Assembly (NCBI GenBank): GCA_029865445.1
Contig: JAOUGY010000091.1
Location: forward strand, 1 to 12,248
DNA from: Acidimicrobiia bacterium
GTDB lineage: Bacteria; Actinomycetota; Acidimicrobiia; Spongiisociales; ZC4RG35
Direction: 5' to 3'
Length of the DNA stretch: 12,248 nt
Both the position numbers and the translations under genes were made by a program. Shown here piece after piece: positions 1 through 5,927 of the stretch. Every line of letters begins with the position of its first letter. Position 1 is the first letter of the stretch. The notes beneath the pieces were generated by a model that saw nothing but the letters and a program-made list of their open reading frames with translations, had not been told where the DNA came from and searched no databases.

Positions 1-535
1 GTGGGTCGAGGCTCCCGGGATCGAGTTGTTCGATCAACTCCTGACCGCGTTCGGAGACCTTCCCGTGATCGCAGAGGACCTCGGTGTCATCACACCGGAT
101 GTGGAGGCTCTCCGCGATCGCTACGGATTCCCCGGTATGAAAATCCTCCAATTCGGGTTCGGCACAGAGAGCGCCCACGCACCTGATCAGTTCCGGCCCA
201 ACGTGGTGGCCTATACGGGGACCCATGACAACGACACCGCAGTCGGGTGGTTCGAAGACCCGCGTCCCGAGCGAGCATCGGAACGGAAGCTGGCATTGGA
301 GACCCTGGACTCGGACGGGAACGGGTTCGCATGGGATCTCATTGCGGCGGTTCTGGAGTCGGTAGCGGACACGGCAATCGTCCCTCTGCAGGATGTCCTC
401 GGGTTGGGAACACAAGCGCGGATGAACACACCCGCCACCACGGAGGGCAATTGGCGCTGGCGCTTCCGATGGTCCCAACTGACCGATGCCACGATCGACC
501 GGATGCGGGATCTCACGGTTTCGGCAGGCCGATGA
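1..535 (+). CDS. malQ: 4-alpha-glucanotransferase (amylomaltase), C-terminal part; 5' end outside window
   Basis: This is the C-terminal 177 residues of a GH77 disproportionating enzyme, which transfers alpha-1,4-glucan segments between maltooligosaccharides in cytoplasmic glycogen or maltodextrin metabolism. The frame is open from base 2 (first residues WVEAPGIELFDQ), so the start and the nucleophile Asp region lie upstream of the window. Visible family motifs are IAEDLGVITP (residues 23-32 of the fragment), carrying the expected acid/base Glu25, and YTGTHDND (71-78), carrying the third catalytic Asp76. The C-terminal ARMNTPAT...NWRWR block is also typical of the family. The TGA at 533-535 overlaps the ATG of the next gene, so the two are probably co-translated. 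Identification rests on motif recognition and is secure for the family. Confidence 0.95.
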   Translation, partial: WVEAPGIELFDQLLTAFGDLPVIAEDLGVITPDVEALRDRYGFPGMKILQFGFGTESAHAPDQFRPNVVAYTGTHDNDTAVGWFEDPRPERASERKLALETLDSDGNGFAWDLIAAVLESVADTAIVPLQDVLGLGTQARMNTPATTEGNWRWRFRWSQLTDATIDRMRDLTVSAGR

Positions 536-1293
536 AGTGGGACCCCGACGTCTACCTGCGATTTGCCGACCATCGGGCGCGGCCCGGGGTGGAACTGATG
601 TCGAGGATCGGCGTTGACGAACCCACCACGGTGCTGGATCTCGGCTGCGGAACGGGTTCGCTCACCCGGCTCTTGAAGATCCGCTGGCCCGGCGCCCGTG
701 TCGTGGGCGTGGACTCGTCATCCGACATGCTCGACCGGGCCAGGCTCGATCGCTCCCAACCCGATGACATCGAATGGATCCACGCCGACATCCGTACCTG
801 GGAACCGAGCTTCGAAGTGGATGTGGTGTTCTCCAACGCCACCCTTCACTGGCTCGACGACCACTCCGCTCTCTTTCCCCGAATCGCGTCATGGACACGG
901 CGGGTTCTGGCGGTGCAGATGCCGGCCAATTGGGGAGCACCGACCCACCAGATACCTGCTCGGATCCTCGATGAACCAGGATGGCCCGAGGAAGCCAGGT
1001 CGGCTCTCATGCGTGACCGGGTCGGCCCGCCGGAGTCCTACCGCGAGTACCTACCCGGTATGCGACTCGACATGTGGACCACCACGTACCACCAAACGCT
1101 GGAGGGTGGGGACCCGGTCCTGACCTGGGTGGAGGGTTCGGTGCTCAGACCTGTGCTCGATACGTTGTCCGAGCCCCACCGCACCCGCTTCCGGGAGCGA
1201 TGCGCGGCTGAATACCGATGGGCCTATCCCCCATTGGCGGACGGGTCGACGGTGCTTGCCTTCAGCCGCTTCTTTGTCGTCGCCGAGCGCTGA
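532..1293 (+). CDS. tam: trans-aconitate 2-methyltransferase-like SAM-dependent methyltransferase
   Basis: A 253-aa class I SAM methyltransferase. Resemblance to Escherichia coli Tam runs over the whole length: the N-terminus MKWDPDVYLRF...RPGVELM, the SAM-binding loop VLDLGCGTGSLT (about residues 34-45), the acidic strand end GVDSS (about 62-66), ADIRTW (about 85-90), FSNATLHWL, and LAVQMPANWGAPTH. A C-terminal LAFSRFFVVAER matches the family ending. Tam methylates trans-aconitate, a spontaneous by-product of the TCA-cycle intermediate cis-aconitate that inhibits aconitase. The ATG at 532 overlaps the malQ stop (ATGA). Longer upstream extensions of this frame run inside malQ and are rejected. 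The function is inferred from similarity; a related small-molecule methyltransferase cannot be excluded. Confidence 0.88.
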   Translation: MKWDPDVYLRFADHRARPGVELMSRIGVDEPTTVLDLGCGTGSLTRLLKIRWPGARVVGVDSSSDMLDRARLDRSQPDDIEWIHADIRTWEPSFEVDVVFSNATLHWLDDHSALFPRIASWTRRVLAVQMPANWGAPTHQIPARILDEPGWPEEARSALMRDRVGPPESYREYLPGMRLDMWTTTYHQTLEGGDPVLTWVEGSVLRPVLDTLSEPHRTRFRERCAAEYRWAYPPLADGSTVLAFSRFFVVAER

Positions 1294-1298
1294 CGCTC
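1285..1298. terminator. small hairpin across the convergent tam/rhodanese stops
   Basis: GAGCG (1285-1289) and CGCTC (1294-1298) form a 5-bp stem with a CTGA loop. It sits exactly where the two convergent genes end, with only 3 bp between their stop codons. There is no clear U tract on either side, so it is at most a weak bidirectional terminator. Confidence 0.25.
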
Positions 1299-2151
1299 AC
1301 TTCTCGATGGGGACCCGAACGGTGTTGCCGTACTCGGTCCACGACCCGTCGTAATTGCGGACGTTCTCGAAGCCGAGAAGATGTGTGAGCACGAACCACG
1401 TGTGACTGGAGCGCTCCCCGATCCGGCAATAGGCGATGACCTCGTCGCCGGAGGCGATGCCTTGCTCCTCGATGTAGATGGCCGCTAGTTCGTCGCGGGA
1501 CCGGAATGTGCCGTCATCATGGGCTGCCCGCTTCCACGGCACGTTGCGAGCTCCCGGAATGTGACCGCCCCGTAAGGCCCCCTCGTTCGGGTAGTCGGGC
1601 ATGTGGAGCCGCTCACCGCGGTACTCCTCGGGCGACCGCACATCCACGAGAGGTTTGCCCGCCTCGGTGTGGGCGAGGGTGTCCCCGAGGAATGCTCTGA
1701 CGGTCGAATCGTCGCGGACCGGGACCGGATACTCGGCCGGTGCACGGTCGACGACCTCGGTTGTCATCGGACGGCCCTCGGCCACCCACTTCTGGCGGCC
1801 GCCGTCCAGGAGCTTCAAGTCGGCGTGTCCGAACAGCGTGAACACCCACAAGGCGTATGCCGCCCACCAGTTGAAGTTGTCGCCGTAGAAGACGATGGTG
1901 TCGTCGGGGGATATCCCTCGACGGGACATCAACTCCGCGAAGGCCTCCGGATTCAAGTAATCGCGAACCACCTGATCGTTGAGGTCCATGTGCCAGTCGA
2001 TCTTGACCGCACCCGGGATGTGTCCGGTGTCGTACAGCAGGACATCCTCGTCGGATTCGATCACGACGACCTCGTCGAGGTGCTCGGCGAGCCATTCGGT
2101 TGTCACCAAACGGTCGGGGTGGGCGTAGCCCGCATACTTCGGATCTGTCAC
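1297..2151 (-). CDS. sseA: thiosulfate sulfurtransferase (two-domain rhodanese, CysA/SseA type)
   Basis: A 284-aa tandem rhodanese that transfers sulfane sulfur from thiosulfate to cyanide or thiol acceptors in the cytoplasm. The N-terminal domain (about 13-125) is non-catalytic: the position matching the catalytic loop reads FYGDNFNWWAAYA, with Asp91 rather than Cys. The C-terminal domain (about 145-280) carries the active loop YCRIGERSSHTWF with catalytic Cys242. This loop and the NYDGSWTEYG ending are nearly identical to mycobacterial CysA2/SseA-type enzymes. Length is normal for the family. The GTG start at 2151 is supported by AGGAG at 2157-2161 with a 5-nt spacer. The gene is divergent from sufE, an arrangement also known from Mycobacterium (Rv3283-Rv3284), which hints that the enzyme may feed or share the SufE sulfur pool. 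The family is certain; the symbol is by analogy. Confidence 0.95.
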   Translation of the reverse strand: MTDPKYAGYAHPDRLVTTEWLAEHLDEVVVIESDEDVLLYDTGHIPGAVKIDWHMDLNDQVVRDYLNPEAFAELMSRRGISPDDTIVFYGDNFNWWAAYALWVFTLFGHADLKLLDGGRQKWVAEGRPMTTEVVDRAPAEYPVPVRDDSTVRAFLGDTLAHTEAGKPLVDVRSPEEYRGERLHMPDYPNEGALRGGHIPGARNVPWKRAAHDDGTFRSRDELAAIYIEEQGIASGDEVIAYCRIGERSSHTWFVLTHLLGFENVRNYDGSWTEYGNTVRVPIEK

Positions 2152-2175
2152 CGGATCTCCTGTTCTCTCACTCTG

Positions 2176-2181
2176 ATCGTA
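2176..2181 (-). promoter_or_regulatory. putative -10 box of the rhodanese gene (TACGAT)
   Basis: The minus strand reads TACGAT here, which fits the actinobacterial TAnnnT -10 pattern. Transcription would start near 2169 and give a leader of about 18 nt that contains the AGGAG ribosome binding site. The same hexamer occurs on the opposite strand in front of sufE. No convincing -35 is visible. Confidence 0.5.
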
Positions 2182-2214
2182 TACACCGCCGAACCGTCAC
2201 ACATTCCGCCGGTC

Positions 2215-2220
2215 TACGAT
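2215..2220 (+). promoter_or_regulatory. putative -10 box of sufE giving a leaderless mRNA (TACGAT)
   Basis: TACGAT ends 7 nt before the A of the sufE ATG at 2228, the spacing expected when transcription starts at or next to the start codon. No Shine-Dalgarno is seen before sufE, consistent with a leaderless transcript, which is common in actinobacteria. Confidence 0.5.
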
Positions 2221-2227
2221 CGTCGGC

Positions 2228-2647
2228 ATGGCACTCCCCCCGAGACTGAATCAGATCGTCGAGGTCCTCGCCTCCTCTCCGAAGGAGTTCCGGACCGAGG
2301 TGCTGCTCGACTACTCGAAGCGCATTCCCCCACTTCCCGATCACATCTCCGCCGATGATCTGGAACAGGTCCACGAGTGCCAGACCCCGTTCTTCCTCGC
2401 CGTCGAAGTCGACGCACAAGGCGCCACCCATCTCTATTTCCAGGCTCCGCCCGAGTCACCGACGGTGAGAGGGTTCGCCGGGATACTCCTCGCCGGGCTC
2501 GAAGGTGAGACCCCGGAGACGATCCTCGCCGTGCCGAACGACTTCTTCTACGGGATGGGACTCGAAGAGGTCGTTTCACCGTTGAGGCTGCGCGGTATGG
2601 GGGCGATCCTGGCGAGGATCAAGGCTTCCCTCAGGCCTGCGGCCTGA
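2228..2647 (+). CDS. sufE: SufE family cysteine desulfuration protein
   Basis: A 139-aa SufE-fold protein. SufE accepts persulfide sulfur from the SufS cysteine desulfurase and passes it to the Fe-S scaffold in the cytoplasm. The acceptor is probably Cys51, in HECQTPFFL, the same residue number as the acceptor Cys of E. coli SufE. Other family features are the N-terminal LPPRLNQIVEVLASSP segment, the DYSKRIPPLP motif (about 29-38), and the C-terminal LRLRGMGAILARIK helix. The ATG at 2228 lacks a Shine-Dalgarno but lies 7 nt after a TACGAT box, so it is probably translated from a leaderless mRNA. Its stop codon lies inside a strong hairpin. The divergent neighbour is a rhodanese, supporting a sulfur-trafficking pair. 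Confidence 0.93.
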   Translation: MALPPRLNQIVEVLASSPKEFRTEVLLDYSKRIPPLPDHISADDLEQVHECQTPFFLAVEVDAQGATHLYFQAPPESPTVRGFAGILLAGLEGETPETILAVPNDFFYGMGLEEVVSPLRLRGMGAILARIKASLRPAA

Positions 2648-2651
2648 GGGA
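2627..2651 (+). terminator. 11-bp hairpin overlapping the sufE stop codon
   Basis: TCCCTCAGGCC (2627-2637) and GGCCTGAGGGA (2641-2651) are perfect inverted repeats around a TGC loop. The stem includes the sufE stop codon TGA (2645-2647). There is no T run after it, so it is an intrinsic-like terminator of the U-poor kind often seen in high-GC actinobacteria, or a 3'-end stabilising hairpin. Confidence 0.6.
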
Positions 2652-2653
2652 GC

Positions 2654-2769
2654 CGCCGTGCGCGGGAGGCGGTGGGCGGTGTGCCAGTCGCCAGTCGCCA
2701 GTCTCCAGTCTCTGCGCTGTGGGCGGTGCGCGGAACGCCGTGCGCGGTGAGCGGGAGGCGATGTGCCAG
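2654..2769. repeat. GC-rich repeat block: two 34-bp related ends around CCAGTC heptamers
   Basis: Two 34-bp segments, 2654-2687 and 2736-2769, share their first 12 bases (CGCCGTGCGCGG) and last 7 (GTGCCAG), with a diverged middle. Between them lie four tandem heptamers CCAGTCG, CCAGTCG, CCAGTCT, CCAGTCT (2684-2711). The block has no credible reading frame. It occupies the first part of the 368-bp stretch between sufE and the gene at 3016. Confidence 0.7.
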
Positions 2770-2802
2770 ACGACTGCCTATGAGTCCACGCCCACCGATC
2801 GA

Positions 2803-2808
2803 TAGGAT
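2803..2808 (+). promoter_or_regulatory. putative -10 box (TAGGAT) with leaderless spacing to ATG 2817
   Basis: TAGGAT fits TAnnnT and ends 8 nt before an ATG at 2817. This is nearly the same geometry as at sufE (7 nt) and murI (8 nt). It may drive the small frame 2817-3026, the gene at 3016, or both. Confidence 0.4.
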
Positions 2809-2816
2809 CGACCCCG

Positions 2817-3026
2817 ATGCCGCAACAGAATCTTCGACTCTCAAAACGGCCCGACCGCGCGCTCGCCGGCCAATTTCGCTACGCGAGTCGACGCATTGCC
2901 CCTGACGTCATCGGCCCCAAGACAAACGCGCACCTGTCAAGACGATCGTGCGTGCGACAGGCGCCCAGTAGGGCGCAACCGAAGCTCTACTGTCCATCAG
3001 AACGACCGTACCGATATGAGCAATGA
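2817..3026 (+). CDS. possible small basic protein (69 aa), doubtful
   Basis: An open frame for a 69-residue protein rich in Arg and Pro (begins MPQQNLRLSKRPDRALAG). The only support for it being a gene is its position 8 nt after a TAGGAT box, which would suit a leaderless transcript, and an 11-nt overlap with the start of the gene at 3016, which would suit translational coupling. I recognise no family, membrane segment or motif, and Arg-rich composition is typical of chance frames in GC-rich DNA. It could equally be an mRNA leader of the downstream gene or the remnant of a decayed gene. Confidence 0.2.
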   Translation: MPQQNLRLSKRPDRALAGQFRYASRRIAPDVIGPKTNAHLSRRSCVRQAPSRAQPKLYCPSERPYRYEQ

Positions 3027-3555
3027 CCGCCAGCCGGCAACCCACTGGAAGACCCATCTTCTAGTTGGGATTCGTCGTCATGCCGACGTCGCCACTTGGG
3101 CTCACGATCGCATCTTCGAGTGGAACCAGGAGATGGCGAACGCCAAAGAGAGCGATGAGCGCCCCGACCCGGTTGAACTCGACGTTTGCCTGTTAGCGCT
3201 CGCGAGCTCATACCGCCAGATTCTCCGACGCCTCAAGAAACTCGAGGGGCGGAAGGCGCTCCCAGGATCGCTTCAGGAAGCGGCAACCGCATACAAGAGG
3301 GCTTCTGACGAGTTCGACATCGATCGGTTCCGATCACTCATCGAATATGAGATGGAGCACGTAATCGGCAGCACGGAGGCACACTACGGCGCTGAGCTTA
3401 GACCGGCCGCTCTCGGAACCCGCGTCCTCTCAGTCGGCACACGCCTGGTCGATGGTATTCATGCCAGCCTGCATGGAGTCACGTTCGACCTGTCCACGAT
3501 GCAGGCACCGTGCGAACGGCTACGACGTGACGCTGTCACCACAATCTGGGAGTGA
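3016..3555 (+). CDS. hypothetical protein, 179 aa, mainly helical; orphan between repeat blocks
   Basis: I do not recognise this protein. It has no signal peptide or membrane segment, so it is probably cytoplasmic. Residues 53-78 (including LDVCLLALASSYRQILRRLK) and 84-117 (including FRSLIEYEMEH) look like amphipathic helices, and the C-terminal part contains GVTFDLSTMQAPCERLRRD. The layout loosely resembles helical HEPN-like domains of actinobacterial hypotheticals, but a canonical RxxxxH motif is not clear, so this is only a hint. The ATG at 3016 was chosen because the upstream part of the frame is low-quality and nothing supports a longer protein; a TACTGT box at 2988-2993 could be its -10. 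Sampled lines are about 50-62% G+C against about 65% in neighbours, and CTA and TTA leucine codons occur. Together with flanking repeats this suggests an acquired accessory gene. Confidence 0.65.
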   Translation: MSNDRQPATHWKTHLLVGIRRHADVATWAHDRIFEWNQEMANAKESDERPDPVELDVCLLALASSYRQILRRLKKLEGRKALPGSLQEAATAYKRASDEFDIDRFRSLIEYEMEHVIGSTEAHYGAELRPAALGTRVLSVGTRLVDGIHASLHGVTFDLSTMQAPCERLRRDAVTTIWE

Positions 3556-3613
3556 ATGGTGTCGCCGCGAGAGCACTCCGTCGCGATGCCGACCGACTCA
3601 ACCCTCTTCCCGG

Positions 3614-3860
3614 CATCATCCGGAAGGGCGTTCAATCGGGCCCGAGGTCGGCCTGCGTAGACGCAATCCGGGCGGACCGGCGTCTGTTCTGGCCGGCGTG
3701 AATCACATCCGGTCATGATCCGAGGGAATTGCTCCACGCGGCCGGAAGTCCGGCCGCAACAACACAGCCCGGCCGGACCGGCGTCTGTTCCGGCCGGCGT
3801 GAACCACCTCACGTCATCATCCGAGGGAACAACACCCCGGGCCGGAAGTCGGGCCGCAAC
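3614..3860. repeat. about 100-bp tandem repeat, roughly 2.5 copies
   Basis: CGGACCGGCGTCTGTT occurs at 3673 and 3774 (period 101), and CATCATCCG-like segments occur at 3614, 3714 and 3815 (periods 100 and 101). Each is followed by a GG(C)CGGAAGTC...GCCGCAAC-type ending; the first copy is the most diverged and lacks its front half. The copies differ by substitutions and small indels and the period is not a multiple of three, so the array is not coding. Unit lengths, lack of spacers and strong internal hairpins argue against CRISPR. The array ends against the stop codon of the SDR gene and fills most of the 304-bp gap between it and the gene at 3016. Confidence 0.8.
3738..3757. terminator. 9-bp GC hairpin inside the tandem repeat
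   Basis: GCGGCCGGA and TCCGGCCGC form a perfect 9-bp inverted repeat around AG. It lies between the convergent gene at 3016 and the SDR, so it could end transcription from either side. The matching segment in the next copy (about 3839-3857) pairs imperfectly. There is no U tract. Confidence 0.4.
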
Positions 3861-4621
3861 TACCTGGCTGCCATGCGGATGCCGCCGTCCATTCGGATGG
3901 TTTCGCCGTTCATGTAGTCGTGGGTGATGAGGAGGTGGGCGAGGTCGGCGAAATCTTCGGGCCGGCCGAGTCGCTTCGGGAACAGCACCTGTTCGGCCAG
4001 GGAGATCCGCGCGGGTTCGGGGAGACCGGCTAGGAGCGGTGTGTCGATGATCCCCGGGGCGATCGTGTTGACCCTGACACCCACCGACGACAGGTCCCGC
4101 GCCACGGGCAGGGTCATGCCGACGATCCCTCCTTTTGACGCCGAGTAGGCGGCCTGCCCGATCTGACCATCGAAAGCGGCCACCGAGGCCGTATTCACGA
4201 TGGCGCCCCGGGCGCCGTGTTCGTCGTAGGGATCGGTCTTGGCCATCGCCGAGGCAGCGAGCCTGATGCAGTTGAACGTCCCGACGAGGTTGACGGCGAG
4301 GACATTCTCGAAGTCGGCGAGCACGTGAGGCTCTCCGTCGCGGCCGATGGTGCGGGCCGCCGCCCCGATGCCGGCACAGTTCACGAGCACCCGGAGTGGT
4401 CCCATCTCGGCGGCGGCCGCCACCGCTGCAGTGACCTCGGTCTCGGAGGTGACGTCGGCCTGGAAGAATGCTCCTTCCAGCTCATCGGCCAGGCCCTCCC
4501 CACCCGAAGAGCGATCGACGATGAGCACGCTTGCGCCCCCGGCCGCGAGTTTGCGCGCCGTGGCGGCGCCGAGACCGGACGCCCCTCCCGTCACGATTGC
4601 CGAAACTCCCGTCAGGTCCAT
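3860..4621 (-). CDS. short-chain dehydrogenase/reductase, 3-hydroxyacyl-CoA dehydrogenase type II / 17-beta-HSD10-like
   Basis: A 253-aa classical SDR. The NAD-binding motif TGGASGLG is at 11-18, with Asp36 at the end of strand 2 favouring NAD(H). NCAG is at 81-84, and the catalytic tetrad is Asn111, Ser146, Tyr159 and Lys163 (YSASK). The segment FPKRLGRPEDFADLAHLL and the ending MNGETIRMDGGIRM match the type II 3-hydroxyacyl-CoA dehydrogenase (HSD17B10) subfamily, which oxidises 3-hydroxyacyl-CoA in beta-oxidation, often of branched chains. The start ATG at 4621 was chosen over TTG 4639 and ATG 4636 because GGAGGAG (4628-4634) lies 6 nt before it. The gene is divergent from murI with 47 bp between starts, and its stop abuts the tandem repeat. 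Substrate is inferred, not shown. Confidence 0.92.
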   Translation of the reverse strand: MDLTGVSAIVTGGASGLGAATARKLAAGGASVLIVDRSSGGEGLADELEGAFFQADVTSETEVTAAVAAAAEMGPLRVLVNCAGIGAAARTIGRDGEPHVLADFENVLAVNLVGTFNCIRLAASAMAKTDPYDEHGARGAIVNTASVAAFDGQIGQAAYSASKGGIVGMTLPVARDLSSVGVRVNTIAPGIIDTPLLAGLPEPARISLAEQVLFPKRLGRPEDFADLAHLLITHDYMNGETIRMDGGIRMAAR

Positions 4622-4650
4622 CTGCTGCTCCTCCATCAACGCGAAACCCG

Positions 4651-4660
4651 ACGGTACCGT
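4651..4660. promoter_or_regulatory. palindromic ACGGTACCGT: putative shared -10 for SDR (-) and murI (+)
   Basis: The 10-mer is its own reverse complement, so both strands read TACCGT, a TAnnnT -10. On the + strand it ends 8 nt before the murI ATG (4669), implying a leaderless message. On the - strand it implies a start near 4644 and a leader of about 22 nt carrying the GGAGGAG of the SDR. The two promoters would overlap and could not be occupied together. Confidence 0.45.
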
Positions 4661-4668
4661 GCGCAGCG

Positions 4669-5445
4669 ATGATTGGAGTCTTCGATTCGGGTGTCGGCGG
4701 GATGTCGGTGGTGGCCGAGATTCGTGCGATCTCTTCAGTCGACATCATGTACGTATCCGACAGCGGACGCGCTCCGTACGGACGCCGTCCCCTCGCTGAG
4801 GTGCGCACGTTCGCCACGCAGATCACCGATCATCTCCTGGCGATGGGAGCCACCATGGTGGTCGTCGCATGCAACGCCGCCTCGGCGGCGGCACTTCACC
4901 ACCTCCGCTCGATCAGACCGGCGGTGCCCTTCGTGGGGATGGAGCCGGCGGTGAAACCGGCGGCGGCGCTCACGACGTCGGGAACGATCGGTGTCCTCAC
5001 GACTGCCGCCACGTTCCAAGGCGAGTTGTTTGCGTCTGTGATCGACCGGTTCGGATCCGACGTCGACGTTCTGACCCAGGTTTGCGACGGTTGGGTGGAG
5101 TTGGTGGAAGCAGGGGTGGTGGACGGTCCGGAGTGCGTGGAGGCCGTCGGGAGACACGTCGAGCCGCTCGTGGCCGGCGGCGCCGACACCCTCGTGTTGG
5201 GATGCACCCACTACCCCTTTCTGGCACCGGTGATCAGACGTATTGCCGGACCCGGTATCCGCCTCATCGATCCCGGCCCGGCCGTCGCGCGCCAGACCGT
5301 CAAGGTCGCAGAGTCGATCGGGTGCGCCACCGGTGAGCGCACCTTGAGGTTTCACACGTCGGGGACGCCGCACTCGGTGGCATCGAGCGTTGCATCCCTC
5401 ACCGGATTGGACATCGTTCCGATCGCCGTAACCTTTGGGCCGTGA
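4669..5445 (+). CDS. murI: glutamate racemase
   Basis: A 258-aa enzyme of the Asp/Glu racemase family. It converts L-glutamate to D-glutamate for the second residue of the peptidoglycan stem peptide, in the cytoplasm. The N-terminus IGVFDSGVGGMSV carries Asp6 and Ser7, and SGRAPYG follows at 32-38. The two catalytic cysteines are Cys68 in VVACNAASAA and Cys179 in LGCTHYPFL, the latter followed by His181. Length is normal. ATG 4669 starts directly with the conserved IGVFDSG, and extensions upstream run into the divergent SDR and are rejected. There is no Shine-Dalgarno, but TACCGT lies 8 nt upstream, suggesting a leaderless mRNA. It is the first gene of an operon whose next gene overlaps by GTGA. 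Confidence 0.96.
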   Translation: MIGVFDSGVGGMSVVAEIRAISSVDIMYVSDSGRAPYGRRPLAEVRTFATQITDHLLAMGATMVVVACNAASAAALHHLRSIRPAVPFVGMEPAVKPAAALTTSGTIGVLTTAATFQGELFASVIDRFGSDVDVLTQVCDGWVELVEAGVVDGPECVEAVGRHVEPLVAGGADTLVLGCTHYPFLAPVIRRIAGPGIRLIDPGPAVARQTVKVAESIGCATGERTLRFHTSGTPHSVASSVASLTGLDIVPIAVTFGP

Positions 5446-5927
5446 CCGACCATCTGGACCCGTGGGACCGTGCTCTTCTCGAGGCGCTGGAACGCCCCGA
5501 GGAGGACCTGAGCACGCTTGCCGAGATCGCCGAGTCGAGCGGTCTGTCGCCGGCGCTGCTCGAAGCGCTCGCCCGGGAACGGTTCCTGGTGCCGACCATC
5601 GCCGAGCCCGAGCCGTTGTATCCGCGGGAAGTCGTCGAGGTCCTGGAAGCCGGCCTGGCGTTGATGGGAGCGGGGCTCCCCCTCGGCGAGTTACTCGACC
5701 TGGCCCGTGCCATGGACGAGGCGATGCGACCGGTCGCGGATCGGGCTGTCGAAGTATTCGCGACGTTCGTTCGCGATTCGGTGGAGGCCAACGCCGGTTC
5801 GACCGAGGACGCGGTGGACCGGCTCGTCGAAGCTTTCAAGACCATGCTCCCGGCAACCGGTCGCCTGGTGGATCACCACTTCCGGGAACTGCTCATCGCC
5901 CGAGCCCGCCAGAGGCTCACCGAGTGA
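5442..5927 (+). CDS. hypothetical helical protein, MerR-like / cyclase-regulatory-like domain (161 aa)
   Basis: Not confidently assigned. The protein appears all-helical and acidic. Residues 23-49 (LSTLAEIAESSGLSPALLEALARERFL) look like a helix-turn-helix-type segment. Residues 60-108 (YPREVVEVLEAG...LGELLDLAR) and 124-158 (VDRLVEAFKTMLPATGRLVDHHFRELLIARA) resemble the helical effector region found after MerR-like HTH domains and in regulatory parts of some actinobacterial adenylate cyclases; this is memory-based inference. No enzyme motif, signal peptide or membrane span is visible. It starts with GTG overlapping the murI stop (GTGA), and its stop overlaps the menF start (GTGA), so it is translated as the middle gene of a three-gene operon and may regulate cell-wall or quinone precursor supply. 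Confidence 0.8.
   Translation: MTDHLDPWDRALLEALERPEEDLSTLAEIAESSGLSPALLEALARERFLVPTIAEPEPLYPREVVEVLEAGLALMGAGLPLGELLDLARAMDEAMRPVADRAVEVFATFVRDSVEANAGSTEDAVDRLVEAFKTMLPATGRLVDHHFRELLIARARQRLTE

Noticed and set aside
247..531. N-terminal extension of the methyltransferase frame
   Set aside because: Overlaps malQ out of frame; family similarity begins at the ATG at 532.
2648..3015. tRNA or structured RNA between sufE and the gene at 3016
   Set aside because: I looked for a cloverleaf and T-loop-like GGTTCGAATCC segment and found none on either strand.
3459..3812. Minus-strand open frame of 117 codons through the tandem repeat
   Set aside because: Period of 100-101 bp shifts the frame between copies, so the repeat units do not encode a repeated peptide; most likely noncoding.
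3614..3860. CRISPR array
   Set aside because: Units are about 100 bp with no repeat/spacer alternation and the copies diverge throughout.
4531..4668. N-terminal extension of murI
   Set aside because: Runs antisense into the SDR gene and adds a Pro/Arg-rich leader; the family begins at IGVFDSG.
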